Shown piece after piece: positions 1-10,275 of a DNA stretch of 64,000 nt (its first letter is position 1; every line of letters begins with the position of its first letter). The notes below the pieces were generated by a model. It saw only the letters and a list, made by a program, of their open reading frames with translations. It was not told the origin of the DNA and did no database searches. Source of the DNA: Oscillospiraceae bacterium (GTDB lineage Bacteria > Bacillota > Clostridia > Oscillospirales > Oscillospiraceae); contig JAFRMX010000002.1 of the NCBI GenBank assembly GCA_017430455.1, positions 1 through 64,000 of the forward strand, in the 5' to 3' direction. Both the position numbers and the translations under genes were made by a program.

Positions 1-1
1 G

Positions 2-928
<927 letters not shown>

Positions 929-945
929 TTTAAACCCGAAATTAT

Positions 946-982
946 AAAAAGCAGAGGAGAGATCCTCTGCTTTTTGTTTTTT
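946..982 (+). terminator. Intrinsic terminator of tuf
   Basis: A 13-bp stem (AAAAAGCAGAGGA pairing with TCCTCTGCTTTTT) with a 4-nt loop is followed by a T-rich run, 18 nt after the tuf stop codon. Confidence 0.9.
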
Positions 983-1058
983 GAACTCTGATGTTGCCGT
1001 ATAGTAAACCAGAGAAAACATCTGCATATCAACTTAAATAAATAATAATAAAATCATA

Positions 1059-1086
1059 TTGTGAAAGTCGGGTTCTCTGATATAAT
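1059..1086 (+). promoter_or_regulatory. Promoter of the LRR/VWA/MoxR operon, near-leaderless
   Basis: TTGTGA and TATAAT are separated by 16 nt. Only 8 nt lie between the -10 box and the ATG at 1095, so the transcript would start at or within a base or two of the start codon. No Shine-Dalgarno is visible. Confidence 0.6.
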
Positions 1087-1094
1087 AAATAAAC

Positions 1095-2069
1095 ATGAAA
1101 ACAGTCAGGGGAAGCTGCAATTTAAGAATACTGTATGAGAAGAACCCGGAAGGCATCACGGTAAAGAGAGCGTCTTCAAGCGATGAAGAGGTCTTTGTAC
1201 CGGATAACATAGAGGGAGTTCCAATCACACAGATAGGAGACTATGCCTTTTCTGCGGAGGGACCCTCATGCGAAGAAGGAGAGGAGATTCTCTATCTCGG
1301 AAAGCCTGACGCCGGAGATTTCGATAATTCGAAGATAAAAAAGGTGTTTATCCCCGAAACAGTAAGGTCTTTCGGGAGCTATGTGTTTTACAACTGCTAC
1401 AGTCTAGGTTTTGTTGAACTGTACGACACTTTCGACTCCTGGGGAGGAAGCGTTTTTATAAACTGCCTTGAGCTTCACGATTTTAAACTCAATATGACTG
1501 AGGGTCCTGAAATAACCCTTTTTCGTATTGCCCATGAGATCGACGCTGAGTTCGAGGCGGAATGCATATATCCTGACGGAAAGAGAATGGTGCTGCTTTT
1601 CCCGGAGTACAGAGAGATGTATGAAGAAAATGCTCCGGCGAGACAGTTCGATTATAAAATATTCGGCTCAGGCTATGGTCATCACCACAGTTTTAATGAC
1701 AGAGCTTTCTCGCCTTTGGATTACGATGCTTCTTGGGATGGCTTTCTCCGTATGGAGGGCAAGCCGGAGACAGCAGCCAGGATTGCCGTGAACAGGCTGA
1801 TGACACCTGTCGGACTGACCCCGAAAGCAAAAAAACAGTATGAGGACTATCTGAGGACGGACCCGTATCCCGCTCTCAGGGATTCTGTCAGAAGAAGAGA
1901 TATGGGTGCTGTCTCCTTTCTTATAAAGAAGACGGAGCCCTCAGCAGAAATCCTGAGCAGGGTATGCAGCTTCGCGAGAGATAATAAAAATACGGAAGCC
2001 CTCGCGGTTCTGATGAACGCGATGGGAAACGGAGCAGCGCCAAGACGAAGCAAAACATTTGATTTCTGA
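1095..2069 (+). CDS. Leucine-rich-repeat (BspA-type, LRR_5) protein, function unknown
   Basis: 324 residues, no signal peptide, so probably cytosolic. Residues about 33-130 have LRR_5/BspA-like repeats (phrases such as GVPITQIGDYAF and KIKKVFIPETV followed by an aromatic-rich turn). The second half is alpha-helical (about 215-310) and resembles the C-terminal helical segments that follow such repeats in other Clostridia proteins. The start is the only ATG before the repeat region and lies 8 nt after a -10 box, without an SD. It is followed 11 nt later by a VWA protein and then a MoxR ATPase, so the LRR part may be an adaptor or substrate-binding subunit of that pair; this is inference. No catalytic motif was recognised. 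Confidence 0.7.
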   Translation: MKTVRGSCNLRILYEKNPEGITVKRASSSDEEVFVPDNIEGVPITQIGDYAFSAEGPSCEEGEEILYLGKPDAGDFDNSKIKKVFIPETVRSFGSYVFYNCYSLGFVELYDTFDSWGGSVFINCLELHDFKLNMTEGPEITLFRIAHEIDAEFEAECIYPDGKRMVLLFPEYREMYEENAPARQFDYKIFGSGYGHHHSFNDRAFSPLDYDASWDGFLRMEGKPETAARIAVNRLMTPVGLTPKAKKQYEDYLRTDPYPALRDSVRRRDMGAVSFLIKKTEPSAEILSRVCSFARDNKNTEALAVLMNAMGNGAAPRRSKTFDF

Positions 2070-2080
2070 GGAGAAACCGT

Positions 2081-3397
2081 TTGGCAGCAGATATTATGCA
2101 AATAGGGAGAGAGATCCTGATAGCGGCCAGAAACGAGCTTTTTATGAACATGCCGTATCTGGACCTTGCTTTCAGTGCGCTCGGGATCGAATCCGGAGAG
2201 GATAAAACGGATTCTCTTGCGACCGACGGGAGATATCTCTATTATGACGGCCCTTATCTGAGTGAAAGATACATCAGGTCCCCGAATAGAATAAACAGAG
2301 CCTTTCTGCACGCCGTTTTGCACTGCATGCTGAGGCATCTGGCCAAAAAAAAGGATAAAGACGGGGAAATATGGGATCTCGCCTGCGATATCGCGGTCGA
2401 GAGCATTATCGATTCTCTCGACTATCCCTGCCTGAAAGCTCCGGCAGCTGTGATGCTCCGGAACAAGTATTATTCGCTCTTTGAAACCCGCATGAAGGTG
2501 CTTACTGCAGAGGGAATATACAGAGAACTCCTGAAAAATGAACTTGAAGATCATGAAATAAACGCTCTGCACAGGGAGTTTTTTGCGGATAGCCATAACA
2601 TGTGGATCTCCGACTCAAAATCTCAGCAAGAAGGCTCAGACGACCAGGACAAAAACTGGGAAAAGATGTCCGAAAGTCTTCAGAGCAGCATAAAAAACGG
2701 CATGTCCGATGACGCCTCCGGAGGGAAAGCAGTTTTCGAGCAGCTGAAGGTGCTCTCACGCAGAGGGACCGACTATAGAGAGTTTTTGAAGAAATTCTCA
2801 GTCCCCAAAGAGATCATGAGTGTGGACGGGGACAGCTTCGACTATATCTTCTACACATACGGGCTGTCGCTCTATGGGAACCTGCCGCTCATTGAGCCTC
2901 AGGAGACCAGGGAAGCGAAACGCATCGAAGATTTCGTAATAGCAATAGATACCTCAATGTCCACCTCGGGAGACACGGTCAGAGAGTTTCTGAGCGTAAC
3001 ATATTCGGTCCTGCTCAGCACCGAGACTTTCCTGAACCGGATGAATATACACATAATACAATGTGACGATAGAATAAGATCTGATGTGCTGATCAGAAAC
3101 ACGGATGAGCTTAAAACGTATATGGAAGATTTTGAGCTTATCGGGCAGAGCTCAACAGATTTCAGACCTGTTTTTGAACATATCGGCAAGCTTCTCGAGA
3201 GCGGGCAGATGTCGAAACTCAGAGGTCTTCTGTATTTTACGGACGGGCTCGGGCGATACCCGGAGAAGAGACCGCCCTATGAGACAGCCTTTATAATCCC
3301 TGATGAGGGAGCCCTGGATATAAAAGTACCGCCCTGGGCACTGAAAGTGAGTCTGACGGGAGAAGAACTTAACAACGCGCGGAAGGGGAATATATGA
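2081..3397 (+). CDS. VWA-like protein with putative metallopeptidase domain (DUF2201 type)
   Basis: 438 residues, cytosolic. The N-terminal half carries a helix with H77, H81 and H86 (HxxxH with a third His), as in the DUF2201 putative metallopeptidase domain. The C-terminal half is a von Willebrand A-like fold with the metal-site motif D290-T-S292-M-S294 and a later TDG. The start is a TTG at 2081, chosen because GAGGAG lies 7 nt upstream, at the end of the previous gene. The stop overlaps the ATG of the MoxR ATPase (ATGA). MoxR/VWA pairs are known as chaperone-like modules that act on protein complexes or metal-cofactor insertion. The substrate here is unknown. Whether the His motif is catalytic cannot be told from sequence alone. 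Confidence 0.8.
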   Translation: MAADIMQIGREILIAARNELFMNMPYLDLAFSALGIESGEDKTDSLATDGRYLYYDGPYLSERYIRSPNRINRAFLHAVLHCMLRHLAKKKDKDGEIWDLACDIAVESIIDSLDYPCLKAPAAVMLRNKYYSLFETRMKVLTAEGIYRELLKNELEDHEINALHREFFADSHNMWISDSKSQQEGSDDQDKNWEKMSESLQSSIKNGMSDDASGGKAVFEQLKVLSRRGTDYREFLKKFSVPKEIMSVDGDSFDYIFYTYGLSLYGNLPLIEPQETREAKRIEDFVIAIDTSMSTSGDTVREFLSVTYSVLLSTETFLNRMNIHIIQCDDRIRSDVLIRNTDELKTYMEDFELIGQSSTDFRPVFEHIGKLLESGQMSKLRGLLYFTDGLGRYPEKRPPYETAFIIPDEGALDIKVPPWALKVSLTGEELNNARKGNI

Positions 3398-4956
3398 ATA
3401 TCAAACAGGCAAAAGCCGAGATAACGAATACGATAAAGGCTTATCTCTCGAAGGATGAGCTCGGGAATTACGCGATACCCTCTGTCAGGCAGAGACCTGT
3501 CCTGCTGATGGGCCCTCCCGGGATCGGGAAGACCCAGATCATGGAGCAGATAGCCCATGAGACGGGCATAGGCCTTTGCGCTTATACAATAACCCACCAT
3601 ACGAGACAGAGCGCTATCGGGCTTCCATTCATCGAGCACAGAAACTATGGCGGCGAAGACGTGACCGTTACCGAATACACAATGAGTGAGATCCTTGCCT
3701 CCGTATACAGTCTGATGGAGAAGACAGGGCTTAAAGAGGGCATACTCTTTCTTGATGAGATAAACTGCGTCTCCGAGACACTGGCGCCCATGATGCTGCA
3801 GTTTCTTCAGTGCAAGACCTTCGGCAACCGGAAACTTCCGGAGGGTTGGATAATCATAGCTGCCGGAAATCCCCCGGAGTATAACAGATCAGTCAGGGAT
3901 TTCGACGTCGTCACCCTCGACAGGGTAAAGAGAATAGACATCGAGGCAGATTTCTCAGTGTGGAAGGAATACGCGCAAAGAAAAGGCCTTCATGGGGCTG
4001 TTGTCTCATATCTGGATATCAACAAGGACAATTTCTTCCGCATGGAAAACACGGTCGACGGACCGCAGTTCGCGACTGCCAGAGGCTGGGAGGACTTGAG
4101 CGAGCTCCTGACAGCCTATGAAAAACTCGGCATCCGGGCCGGAAGGGAGGTAATAGGAGAGTATATCCAGCTGCCCGCGATTTCCAGAGACTTTGCAAAT
4201 TACCTGGAGCTATACTACAAATATCAGAGAGTTTACCACGTCGATGATATCCTAAAAGGGGCATATGAAAAGATAACTCTGAGCCAGATGAAGGCCGCAC
4301 CTTTCGATGAGAGGATCGCTGTCATGAATCTTATGCTCTCAAGACTGAAAGATTCGTCCGGGAAAGCGTTTGCCGCCGACAGGCTCACCGAGGCCCTGTA
4401 TGATTCTCTAAAAAAGACCTTCAGCGCAGCCGATAAGGGAGAGCACGCGGAGAAGGTGTTGGAAGAGCTTGCCCGGGAAAAGAGGGCCGAACTCAAAAAG
4501 ACATCGGATGCCGGCAATTCCGATCTGAAAGAGAGAAACGGGATGCTGAGACTCATCGCGGCTCTGGAGGACTTTGCACTATATCTTAAAACTGAGGGGA
4601 TTCCGGACAGTGAGAGCACAGACGCTCTGAAAGAGAGATTCAGGAGCTTTCCTGAGATGCGTGAAGAAGCCGTCAATACAGCCTCTGAAGAACTCAATAA
4701 TGCTTACTCTTTCCTTGAGGAGGCCTTCGGTGATTCCCAGGAGATGGTAATGTTCACGACTATGCTCACATCCAATGCAGACACATCCCTCTTTATTGAG
4801 AATTTCGGCTGTGAGCCTTATTACCGCCACAATAAGGAATTGCTATTCGACGACACGAGAAGCCGCATAACCAAGGAAATACTCGACGCAAAAAAAGCAC
4901 CGGCAGAAGATACTGCCGATGCCGATGTGCTGAAAGAAATAATAGAAAAGTTTTAA
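3394..4956 (+). CDS. MoxR-family AAA+ ATPase
   Basis: 520 residues. Walker A GPPGIGKT is at 40-47 and Walker B ILFLDE at 117-122, followed by a sensor-1-like AAGNPPEYN and an arginine-rich segment, as in AAA_5/MoxR ATPases. The C-terminal 200 residues are helical and charged and extend beyond the typical ~320-residue MoxR core. The start overlaps the VWA gene by 4 nt, implying translational coupling and a joint function. MoxR ATPases remodel or activate partner complexes through a VWA protein, so this is probably the motor of a three-component LRR/VWA/ATPase system. The gene converges with the DUF975 gene with only 2 nt between stop codons and no visible terminator. Confidence 0.88.
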   Translation: MNIKQAKAEITNTIKAYLSKDELGNYAIPSVRQRPVLLMGPPGIGKTQIMEQIAHETGIGLCAYTITHHTRQSAIGLPFIEHRNYGGEDVTVTEYTMSEILASVYSLMEKTGLKEGILFLDEINCVSETLAPMMLQFLQCKTFGNRKLPEGWIIIAAGNPPEYNRSVRDFDVVTLDRVKRIDIEADFSVWKEYAQRKGLHGAVVSYLDINKDNFFRMENTVDGPQFATARGWEDLSELLTAYEKLGIRAGREVIGEYIQLPAISRDFANYLELYYKYQRVYHVDDILKGAYEKITLSQMKAAPFDERIAVMNLMLSRLKDSSGKAFAADRLTEALYDSLKKTFSAADKGEHAEKVLEELAREKRAELKKTSDAGNSDLKERNGMLRLIAALEDFALYLKTEGIPDSESTDALKERFRSFPEMREEAVNTASEELNNAYSFLEEAFGDSQEMVMFTTMLTSNADTSLFIENFGCEPYYRHNKELLFDDTRSRITKEILDAKKAPAEDTADADVLKEIIEKF

Positions 4957-4958
4957 GA

Positions 4959-5687
4959 TCAGTAGGTCTCGCCGTAATAATTGTTCCGGTCGTATGTGAC
5001 CTCCGTCATTGTCCTGTACTGCTCTGCGTGTGTGGAGTAATAATAGGGCGATTCGTAAAGGATTATCGCAATACCTAGGGAGATTACGCCGAGCAGGACC
5101 CAGCCGATGAAGCTCAGGTCGAGTACGAAGGTCGCGCCCTTATGGCCATTCATCATATCGCGGGACCTTGCGATTGCTTCATTCGGGGCAATGTCGGGAT
5201 TCTCGATCAGAATATACGGTACCATTCTGTACGAATAGCTCTTTATTATGCCGGGTATGATGAAGAGCAGAGTCCAGAGAAAGATATAGATATCGTTAAC
5301 AAGCATGACCTTGACTGTATTCGCCCATCTGCCCTCTTTAAAGGCGTATCCGAATTCGCTGATCTCCGCCTTTTCTCTCGTGTTTTTGAGAAAGAACTTG
5401 TAGCCGCCGACTGCAAGCGGGTTTAAAAGCAGAACCTTGATCAGGATTCCCGAGATTCCTCCGCCGATCAGAGCAGTGCTTATGATACTGCCGTTTCCGG
5501 GCTGTGCATATGAGTACTGGTATTCGTACGGATCATCTTCCAAATACTCCTGACTTGTGTTTACGGCCGATCTTCCCGCGTTGCCGCCTATACACAAGGC
5601 GAGTATAAGAGCTGCCAGAACGCAGGTCCAGTAATTTCTCTGAAATGCTGCCTTGCCGCGCTGCTTGACGCTTATCCTGTCCCACAT
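4959..5687 (-). CDS. DUF975 family integral membrane protein
   Basis: 242 residues with about five hydrophobic segments. The N-terminus (RISVKQRGKAAFQRNYW before the first membrane span) is the signature of the DUF975 family, common in Clostridia and of unknown function. The start is supported by GGAGGAAAAAAC just before the ATG. It stands alone between a convergent MoxR gene and the divergent copA. No catalytic residues are recognisable. Confidence 0.85.
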   Translation of the reverse strand: MWDRISVKQRGKAAFQRNYWTCVLAALILALCIGGNAGRSAVNTSQEYLEDDPYEYQYSYAQPGNGSIISTALIGGGISGILIKVLLLNPLAVGGYKFFLKNTREKAEISEFGYAFKEGRWANTVKVMLVNDIYIFLWTLLFIIPGIIKSYSYRMVPYILIENPDIAPNEAIARSRDMMNGHKGATFVLDLSFIGWVLLGVISLGIAIILYESPYYYSTHAEQYRTMTEVTYDRNNYYGETY

Positions 5688-5788
5688 GTTTTTTTCCTCC
5701 GGTATAGGTTATTATGAGATTTGCTCTTTGCCGTGAGTATACAGCAAAGGGCAGAATTTATCAAGGATTTAAACGGTTCTGCAGGGGG

Positions 5789-5817
5789 TTGACTAAGATG
5801 ACTGCAAGGGATATATT
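5789..5817 (+). promoter_or_regulatory. Promoter of copA
   Basis: TTGACT, a 17-nt spacer and TATATT. A GGGGG run abuts the -35 box, as at the two sites at 23971 and 28421, but the matching CCCCC arm is absent, so a CsoR site here is only a half-match. Confidence 0.65.
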
Positions 5818-5849
5818 ATTATCAGTTAGACAAGACTAAGAGGTTTTTT

Positions 5850-8429
5850 ATGGATAAATACACGGTAAGCGGAATGAGCTGCGCTGCATGCCAGATGCAT
5901 GTGGAGAAAGCTGTCCTGAAGGTGCCGGGAGTCGAGAGCTGCACGGTAAGTCTGCTCACAAATTCCATGTCAGTCGAAGGGACGGCTTCAAGCGAGGACA
6001 TAATTAAAGCCGTTGCTGATGCGGGATACGGCGCGGAAAAGATGGGCGAGAATAAAAATGCCCGGAGCGCATCAGAAAAGCTCGCGGCGGAAGAAGAGGC
6101 ACTGAAAGACACCGAGACTCCGAAAATGGTGAGGAGACTCATATCCTCCGCTGCAGTGCTTCTGGTCCTCATGTATTTTTCCATGGGGCATATGATGTGG
6201 AATTTCCCGGTGCCCGTTTTTCTGGAAAATCATGTTTGCATGGGCATACTCCAGATGCTGCTGTGTATGGTGATCTTATATATCAACAGAAAGTTCTTTA
6301 CCCAGGGATTTGGAGCGGTACTGCACGGCTCGACCAATATGGACACGCTGGTTGCTCTCGGTTCTTCTGCAAGCTTTCTGTACAGCCTTGGAGCCCTTTT
6401 CATTATGGCGTATGCACAGGGCCTCGGAGATATGGAGACTGTACACGAGACGGCCATGAAGCATCTGTGGTTTGAATCCGCAGCAATGATACCGACGCTC
6501 ATTACTGTCGGCAAAACACTTGAGGCTTACTCGAAAGGAAGGACGACCGACGCACTCAAGAGTCTGATGAAGCTTGCTCCGAAGACTGCAATTGTTGAAA
6601 GAGGCGGAATCGAGACTGAGGTCGGAATAGATGATGTCCGGATTGGAGACATATTCGTTGTAAGACCCGGTGAGAATATCCCCGTTGACGGAGTAGTGAC
6701 TGAGGGCAGCACTGCTGTGAATGAATCGGCGCTGACAGGGGAGAGCATTCCTGTCGACAAGGCTGAAGGAGACACGGTCTCTGCTGCGACAGTGAATACA
6801 GGTGGCTTTATAAAGGCAAGGGCAACCAGAGTCGGTGAGGACACTACGCTTTCACAGATCATAAAGATGGTCTCTGACGCCGCTTCCACAAAGGCTCCGA
6901 TCGCGAGGATAGCGGATAAGGTGAGCGCGGTCTTTGTGCCATCGGTAATAGCTGTAGCAGTTTTGACCTGTATCGGATGGCTGCTCGCGGGGCAAAGCTT
7001 TGCTTTTTCCTTTACGAGAGCCGTCTCAGTCCTGGTAATCAGCTGCCCCTGTGCGCTCGGTCTTGCAACACCTGTCGCCATTATGGTAGGCAACGGCAAG
7101 GGGGCAAGAAACGGAATTCTTTTCAAAACTGCCGCTTCGCTTGAAGCTGCGGGAAGAACGAAGATCGTTGCTTTGGATAAGACCGGGACCATCACCAAAG
7201 GAAACCCCGAGGTCACGGATATTATTCCTTCGGAGGGCATCTCTGAAGGTGAGATGCTTTCATATGCCTGCAGCCTTGAAATGAAAAGCGAACATCCTCT
7301 TGCAAAAGCGATCGTCGCTTACTGTGCCGGAAGAAATACGGACATTAAAGATATTGCCGGGTTCAAAGCCTTGCCGGGTAACGGGCTTACAGGTATGCTC
7401 GACGGAGAAGAGCTTACCGGAGGAAGTTTCAAATTCATCTCTTCTAAATGTGATGTCCCGAATGTGTTGAAAGACAGCTATACTGAGCTTGCCGAAAACG
7501 GAAAGACGCCGCTGCTTTTTGCAAAAGGTGCTAAGGTGCTTGGAATGTTAGCGGTTGCGGACACGGCCAAGGAAGAAAGCCCTGATGCAATAGAAGAGCT
7601 TAAGAATATGGGCATCAAAGTAGTCATGCTGACAGGCGACAATGAAAAGACCGCAGCTGCAGTCGGAAAAACGGCCGGAGTCGACAAAGTCATAGCCGGA
7701 GTGCTTCCGGACGGGAAAGAAGAGATCATCCGCCTGCTTCAGGAAAAAGGCAAAGTCGCCATGGTCGGAGACGGAATAAACGATGCGCCGGCTCTTACAA
7801 GAGCGGACACGGGTATAGCGATCGGAGCCGGGACCGACGTGGCTATCGACGCCGCAGACGTGGTTCTGATGAAGAGCGAGCTTACGGATGTTTCGGCCGC
7901 AGTGCGCTTAAGCCGCGCAACTGTCAGGAATATACATGAGAATCTTTTCTGGGCCTTTTTCTACAACGTCATCTGTATTCCGCTTGCAATAGGTCTGTAT
8001 CAGAGCCTGTTCGGCTGGAATTTCGAATTGAAACCCGTAGTCGGGGCTCTGGCGATGAGCTTCTCGTCTGTGACGGTATGTCTAAATGCCCTGAGACTCA
8101 ACCTGTTTAACGTTCACGACCCGTCCGGGGACAGAAAAATAAAGAACGGCGCGGAGATCGCGGATGTCTTTGAAATCGCGGAAACTGAAGAAATAAACAA
8201 TAGTTTGGAGGATGCGGAAATGACCAGGACACTGAACATCGAAGGAATGATGTGCACCCACTGTGAGGCGACTGTAAAGAAAGCGCTTGAAGCTCTCGAC
8301 GGAGTCGTTTCGGCAGAGGTAAGCTACGAGAAGGGCACTGCAGTCGTTACGATGAATGCCGACGTGGCGGATGAATTGCTGACGAAAGCTGTAGAAGACA
8401 AAGACTACAAAGTACTCTCGGTAGCATAA
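5850..8429 (+). CDS. copA: Copper-translocating P1B-type ATPase with N- and C-terminal HMA domains
   Basis: 859 residues. It pumps Cu(I) out of the cytosol using ATP. In order: N-terminal HMA domain with GMSCAAC (residues 8-14), membrane helices, actuator domain with the TGES loop, the transport-site motif C399-P-C401, phosphorylated aspartate D443 in DKTGT, the [10 protein letters not shown] hinge, last two helices, then a linker and a second HMA domain at about 791-859 with GMMCTHC. CopA proteins usually carry their HMA domains at the N-terminus, so a C-terminal one looks like a CopA-CopZ fusion. AAGAGG lies 6 nt before the start ATG. A terminator follows. A CsoR-family sensor gene is at 28 kb and could regulate it, but the operator evidence here is weak. 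Confidence 0.96.
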   Translation: MDKYTVSGMSCAACQMHVEKAVLKVPGVESCTVSLLTNSMSVEGTASSEDIIKAVADAGYGAEKMGENKNARSASEKLAAEEEALKDTETPKMVRRLISSAAVLLVLMYFSMGHMMWNFPVPVFLENHVCMGILQMLLCMVILYINRKFFTQGFGAVLHGSTNMDTLVALGSSASFLYSLGALFIMAYAQGLGDMETVHETAMKHLWFESAAMIPTLITVGKTLEAYSKGRTTDALKSLMKLAPKTAIVERGGIETEVGIDDVRIGDIFVVRPGENIPVDGVVTEGSTAVNESALTGESIPVDKAEGDTVSAATVNTGGFIKARATRVGEDTTLSQIIKMVSDAASTKAPIARIADKVSAVFVPSVIAVAVLTCIGWLLAGQSFAFSFTRAVSVLVISCPCALGLATPVAIMVGNGKGARNGILFKTAASLEAAGRTKIVALDKTGTITKGNPEVTDIIPSEGISEGEMLSYACSLEMKSEHPLAKAIVAYCAGRNTDIKDIAGFKALPGNGLTGMLDGEELTGGSFKFISSKCDVPNVLKDSYTELAENGKTPLLFAKGAKVLGMLAVADTAKEESPDAIEELKNMGIKVVMLTGDNEKTAAAVGKTAGVDKVIAGVLPDGKEEIIRLLQEKGKVAMVGDGINDAPALTRADTGIAIGAGTDVAIDAADVVLMKSELTDVSAAVRLSRATVRNIHENLFWAFFYNVICIPLAIGLYQSLFGWNFELKPVVGALAMSFSSVTVCLNALRLNLFNVHDPSGDRKIKNGAEIADVFEIAETEEINNSLEDAEMTRTLNIEGMMCTHCEATVKKALEALDGVVSAEVSYEKGTAVVTMNADVADELLTKAVEDKDYKVLSVA
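8207..8222 (+). promoter_or_regulatory. Internal Shine-Dalgarno and ATG inside copA (possible free CopZ)
   Basis: GGAGG at 8207-8211 is followed 8 nt later by an in-frame ATG at 8220 (copA residue 791). This is immediately before the C-terminal HMA domain, so internal initiation would yield a 69-residue CopZ-like copper chaperone ending at 8429. Seen directly: the SD, the spacing and the frame. Inferred: that it is used. Confidence 0.45.
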
Positions 8430-8433
8430 GATT

Positions 8434-8466
8434 TGCCGGCTTCCCAAAAAGGAAGCCGGTATTTTT
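8434..8466 (+). terminator. Intrinsic terminator of copA
   Basis: GCCGGCTTCC pairs with GGAAGCCGGT around a CAAAAA-type loop and is followed by ATTTTT. Confidence 0.88.
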
Positions 8467-8544
8467 ACGCAAAAAATCAGCCAAAGCTGCAAAACAGTAG
8501 TATAATATATTCAATATGAACAGATCGGAGGCAAGTGCCGGATT

Positions 8545-10227
8545 ATGGACAACTCATGGTTTAAGGAAATATCCGTATATCAGATCTGGTGCCGTTCATT
8601 CAAGGACGGAAACGGAGACGGAATAGGGGATCTGTACGGTGTTCTGGAAAAACTCGATTATATAAAGAGCCTCGGAGTGGACGCAATCTGGTTTTCCCCG
8701 ATTTACCCCTCTCCCAACGCGGATTACGGATACGACATATCCGACTATACGGATATCAACAAGGAATTCGGGGATCTGGACATCTTCAAAAAGGTTCTGA
8801 ATGAGGCGCACAAAAGAGACATTAAAGTGATAATGGATCTCGTAGTCAACCACACCTCGGATGAGCATCGGTGGTTTAAGGAGAGCAGCAGGAGCAAGGA
8901 CAACCCTTACCGCGACTATTATATTTGGCGCAAGGGTCGCACGGGAGGCAGAAGACCCAACAACTGGCTCTCGGTCTTTGAAGGCAATGCTTGGGAATAC
9001 TCTCCGGAAACGGATGAGTACTACCTGCACATCTTTGCAAAAAAACAGCCGGATCTCAACATGGACAACCCGAAGGTCAGGGAAGAGGTCAAGAACATCA
9101 TGCGCTTCTGGCTGGATATGGGCGTGGACGGATTCCGTGAGGACGTTATTACATTCATATCGAAAAAAGAAGGGCTTCCGAACGGATTCCCTCTGCCAGT
9201 CGCGACCGGTATCGAGCACTACAGGAAAGGCCCGCATATCCATGAGTATCTCAGAGAGTTCCGCAGGGATGTGATCAATAAATACGACTGTTTCGTCGTT
9301 GGGGAATCCCCGATGACCTCCTGGCGTGACGCGGTCGAGTTCACATCGGGAGAGGACAGGGAGCTCGACATGATGATCTCTTTCGACCACATGTCTGCTG
9401 ACTGTTTTATAGTCGACACTTTGGTTCTCCCCTTCAGCCTAAGAAAGCTCAAAAGAGTCATGGGGCACTGGCAGCATATCCTGCACGAAAAAGGCTGGAA
9501 CGCACTTTATATAGAGAACCACGACCATCCGAGGATCATAAGCCGATACGGGAGCGAAAAATACCGCACCGAGAGCGGAAAATCGCTTGCAACAATGTGC
9601 TTTATGCAGAGCGGAACGCCCTTTATATATCAGGGGCAGGAGATCGGGATGACGAATTCTTCCCAGGATTCGATGATGAATTTCAAGGATGTCCAGACTT
9701 TTAATACAAGCAGAGTCCTGAAGCAGTTCCATATCCCGGAAAAAACCGTGCTTAAAATCATCAACAGAACATCCAGGGAGAACGCGAGGACCCCGGTACA
9801 GTGGAGCGCCGGGAAAAACGCAGGATTTTCGGATGCTGAGCCATGGTTTCCGGTTAATCCCAATTATACCGATATAAACGTGGAGGCGCAGGAAAAGGAC
9901 CCGCAGTCCCTGCTCAACTATTACAGAAGGCTCCTCAAGGTCAGAAAAGAAAACCCTGTCCTGATTTACGGAGACTTCACCGAGTACTACCATTTATCGG
10001 GCAGACTCTTCTGCTACTCCAGATCTTATAAGGGGAAAAGAGCGCTTGTGATCTGCTCGTTCTCAAAAAGAGAACTCAGATTCAAAACGCCAAAAGGCTT
10101 TGATCTTCATGAGGGAGAACTGGTCCTCTCTTCGCTTCCGGAGGCTCCGCTGACAACCTCGGGCTGCGTACTGAAACCCTATGAGGCGAGAGTTTACCTT
10201 TTTGACTTCACAAATACGGGCAAATAG
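8545..10227 (+). CDS. GH13 alpha-glucosidase (oligo-1,6-glucosidase type)
   Basis: 560 residues, no signal peptide, so it acts on imported oligosaccharides in the cytosol. The N-terminus WFKEISVYQIWCRSFKDGNGDGIGD is typical of subfamily 31-like enzymes. The nucleophile is D200 (GFREDV), the acid/base E254 (GESP) and the transition-state Asp D327 (ENHDHP). All three catalytic residues are intact. Family members cleave terminal alpha-1,6 or alpha-1,4 glucose from isomaltose, sucrose or trehalose-6-phosphate; the specificity cannot be fixed here. A GGAGG lies 13 nt before the ATG, which is long, and a TATAAT is at 8501. The promoter of dxs overlaps the end of this gene. No transporter is adjacent. 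Confidence 0.92.
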   Translation: MDNSWFKEISVYQIWCRSFKDGNGDGIGDLYGVLEKLDYIKSLGVDAIWFSPIYPSPNADYGYDISDYTDINKEFGDLDIFKKVLNEAHKRDIKVIMDLVVNHTSDEHRWFKESSRSKDNPYRDYYIWRKGRTGGRRPNNWLSVFEGNAWEYSPETDEYYLHIFAKKQPDLNMDNPKVREEVKNIMRFWLDMGVDGFREDVITFISKKEGLPNGFPLPVATGIEHYRKGPHIHEYLREFRRDVINKYDCFVVGESPMTSWRDAVEFTSGEDRELDMMISFDHMSADCFIVDTLVLPFSLRKLKRVMGHWQHILHEKGWNALYIENHDHPRIISRYGSEKYRTESGKSLATMCFMQSGTPFIYQGQEIGMTNSSQDSMMNFKDVQTFNTSRVLKQFHIPEKTVLKIINRTSRENARTPVQWSAGKNAGFSDAEPWFPVNPNYTDINVEAQEKDPQSLLNYYRRLLKVRKENPVLIYGDFTEYYHLSGRLFCYSRSYKGKRALVICSFSKRELRFKTPKGFDLHEGELVLSSLPEAPLTTSGCVLKPYEARVYLFDFTNTGK

Positions 10228-10235
10228 TGTATAAT
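10207..10235 (+). promoter_or_regulatory. Promoter of dxs
   Basis: TTCACA, a 17-nt spacer and TATAAT. The -35 box lies inside the last codons of the glucosidase gene. Confidence 0.7.
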
Positions 10236-10275
10236 ACGCTTCACGCGCCACAAAATATGCTGTTTCGGAGAATAA

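Noticed and set aside
5776..5800. Full CsoR operator at copA
   Set aside because: Only the GGGGG arm is present; the CCCCC arm and ATAT flank are missing.
10231..10275. Riboswitch (TPP) in front of dxs
   Set aside because: The leader is only about 35 nt after the predicted start site, too short for an aptamer.
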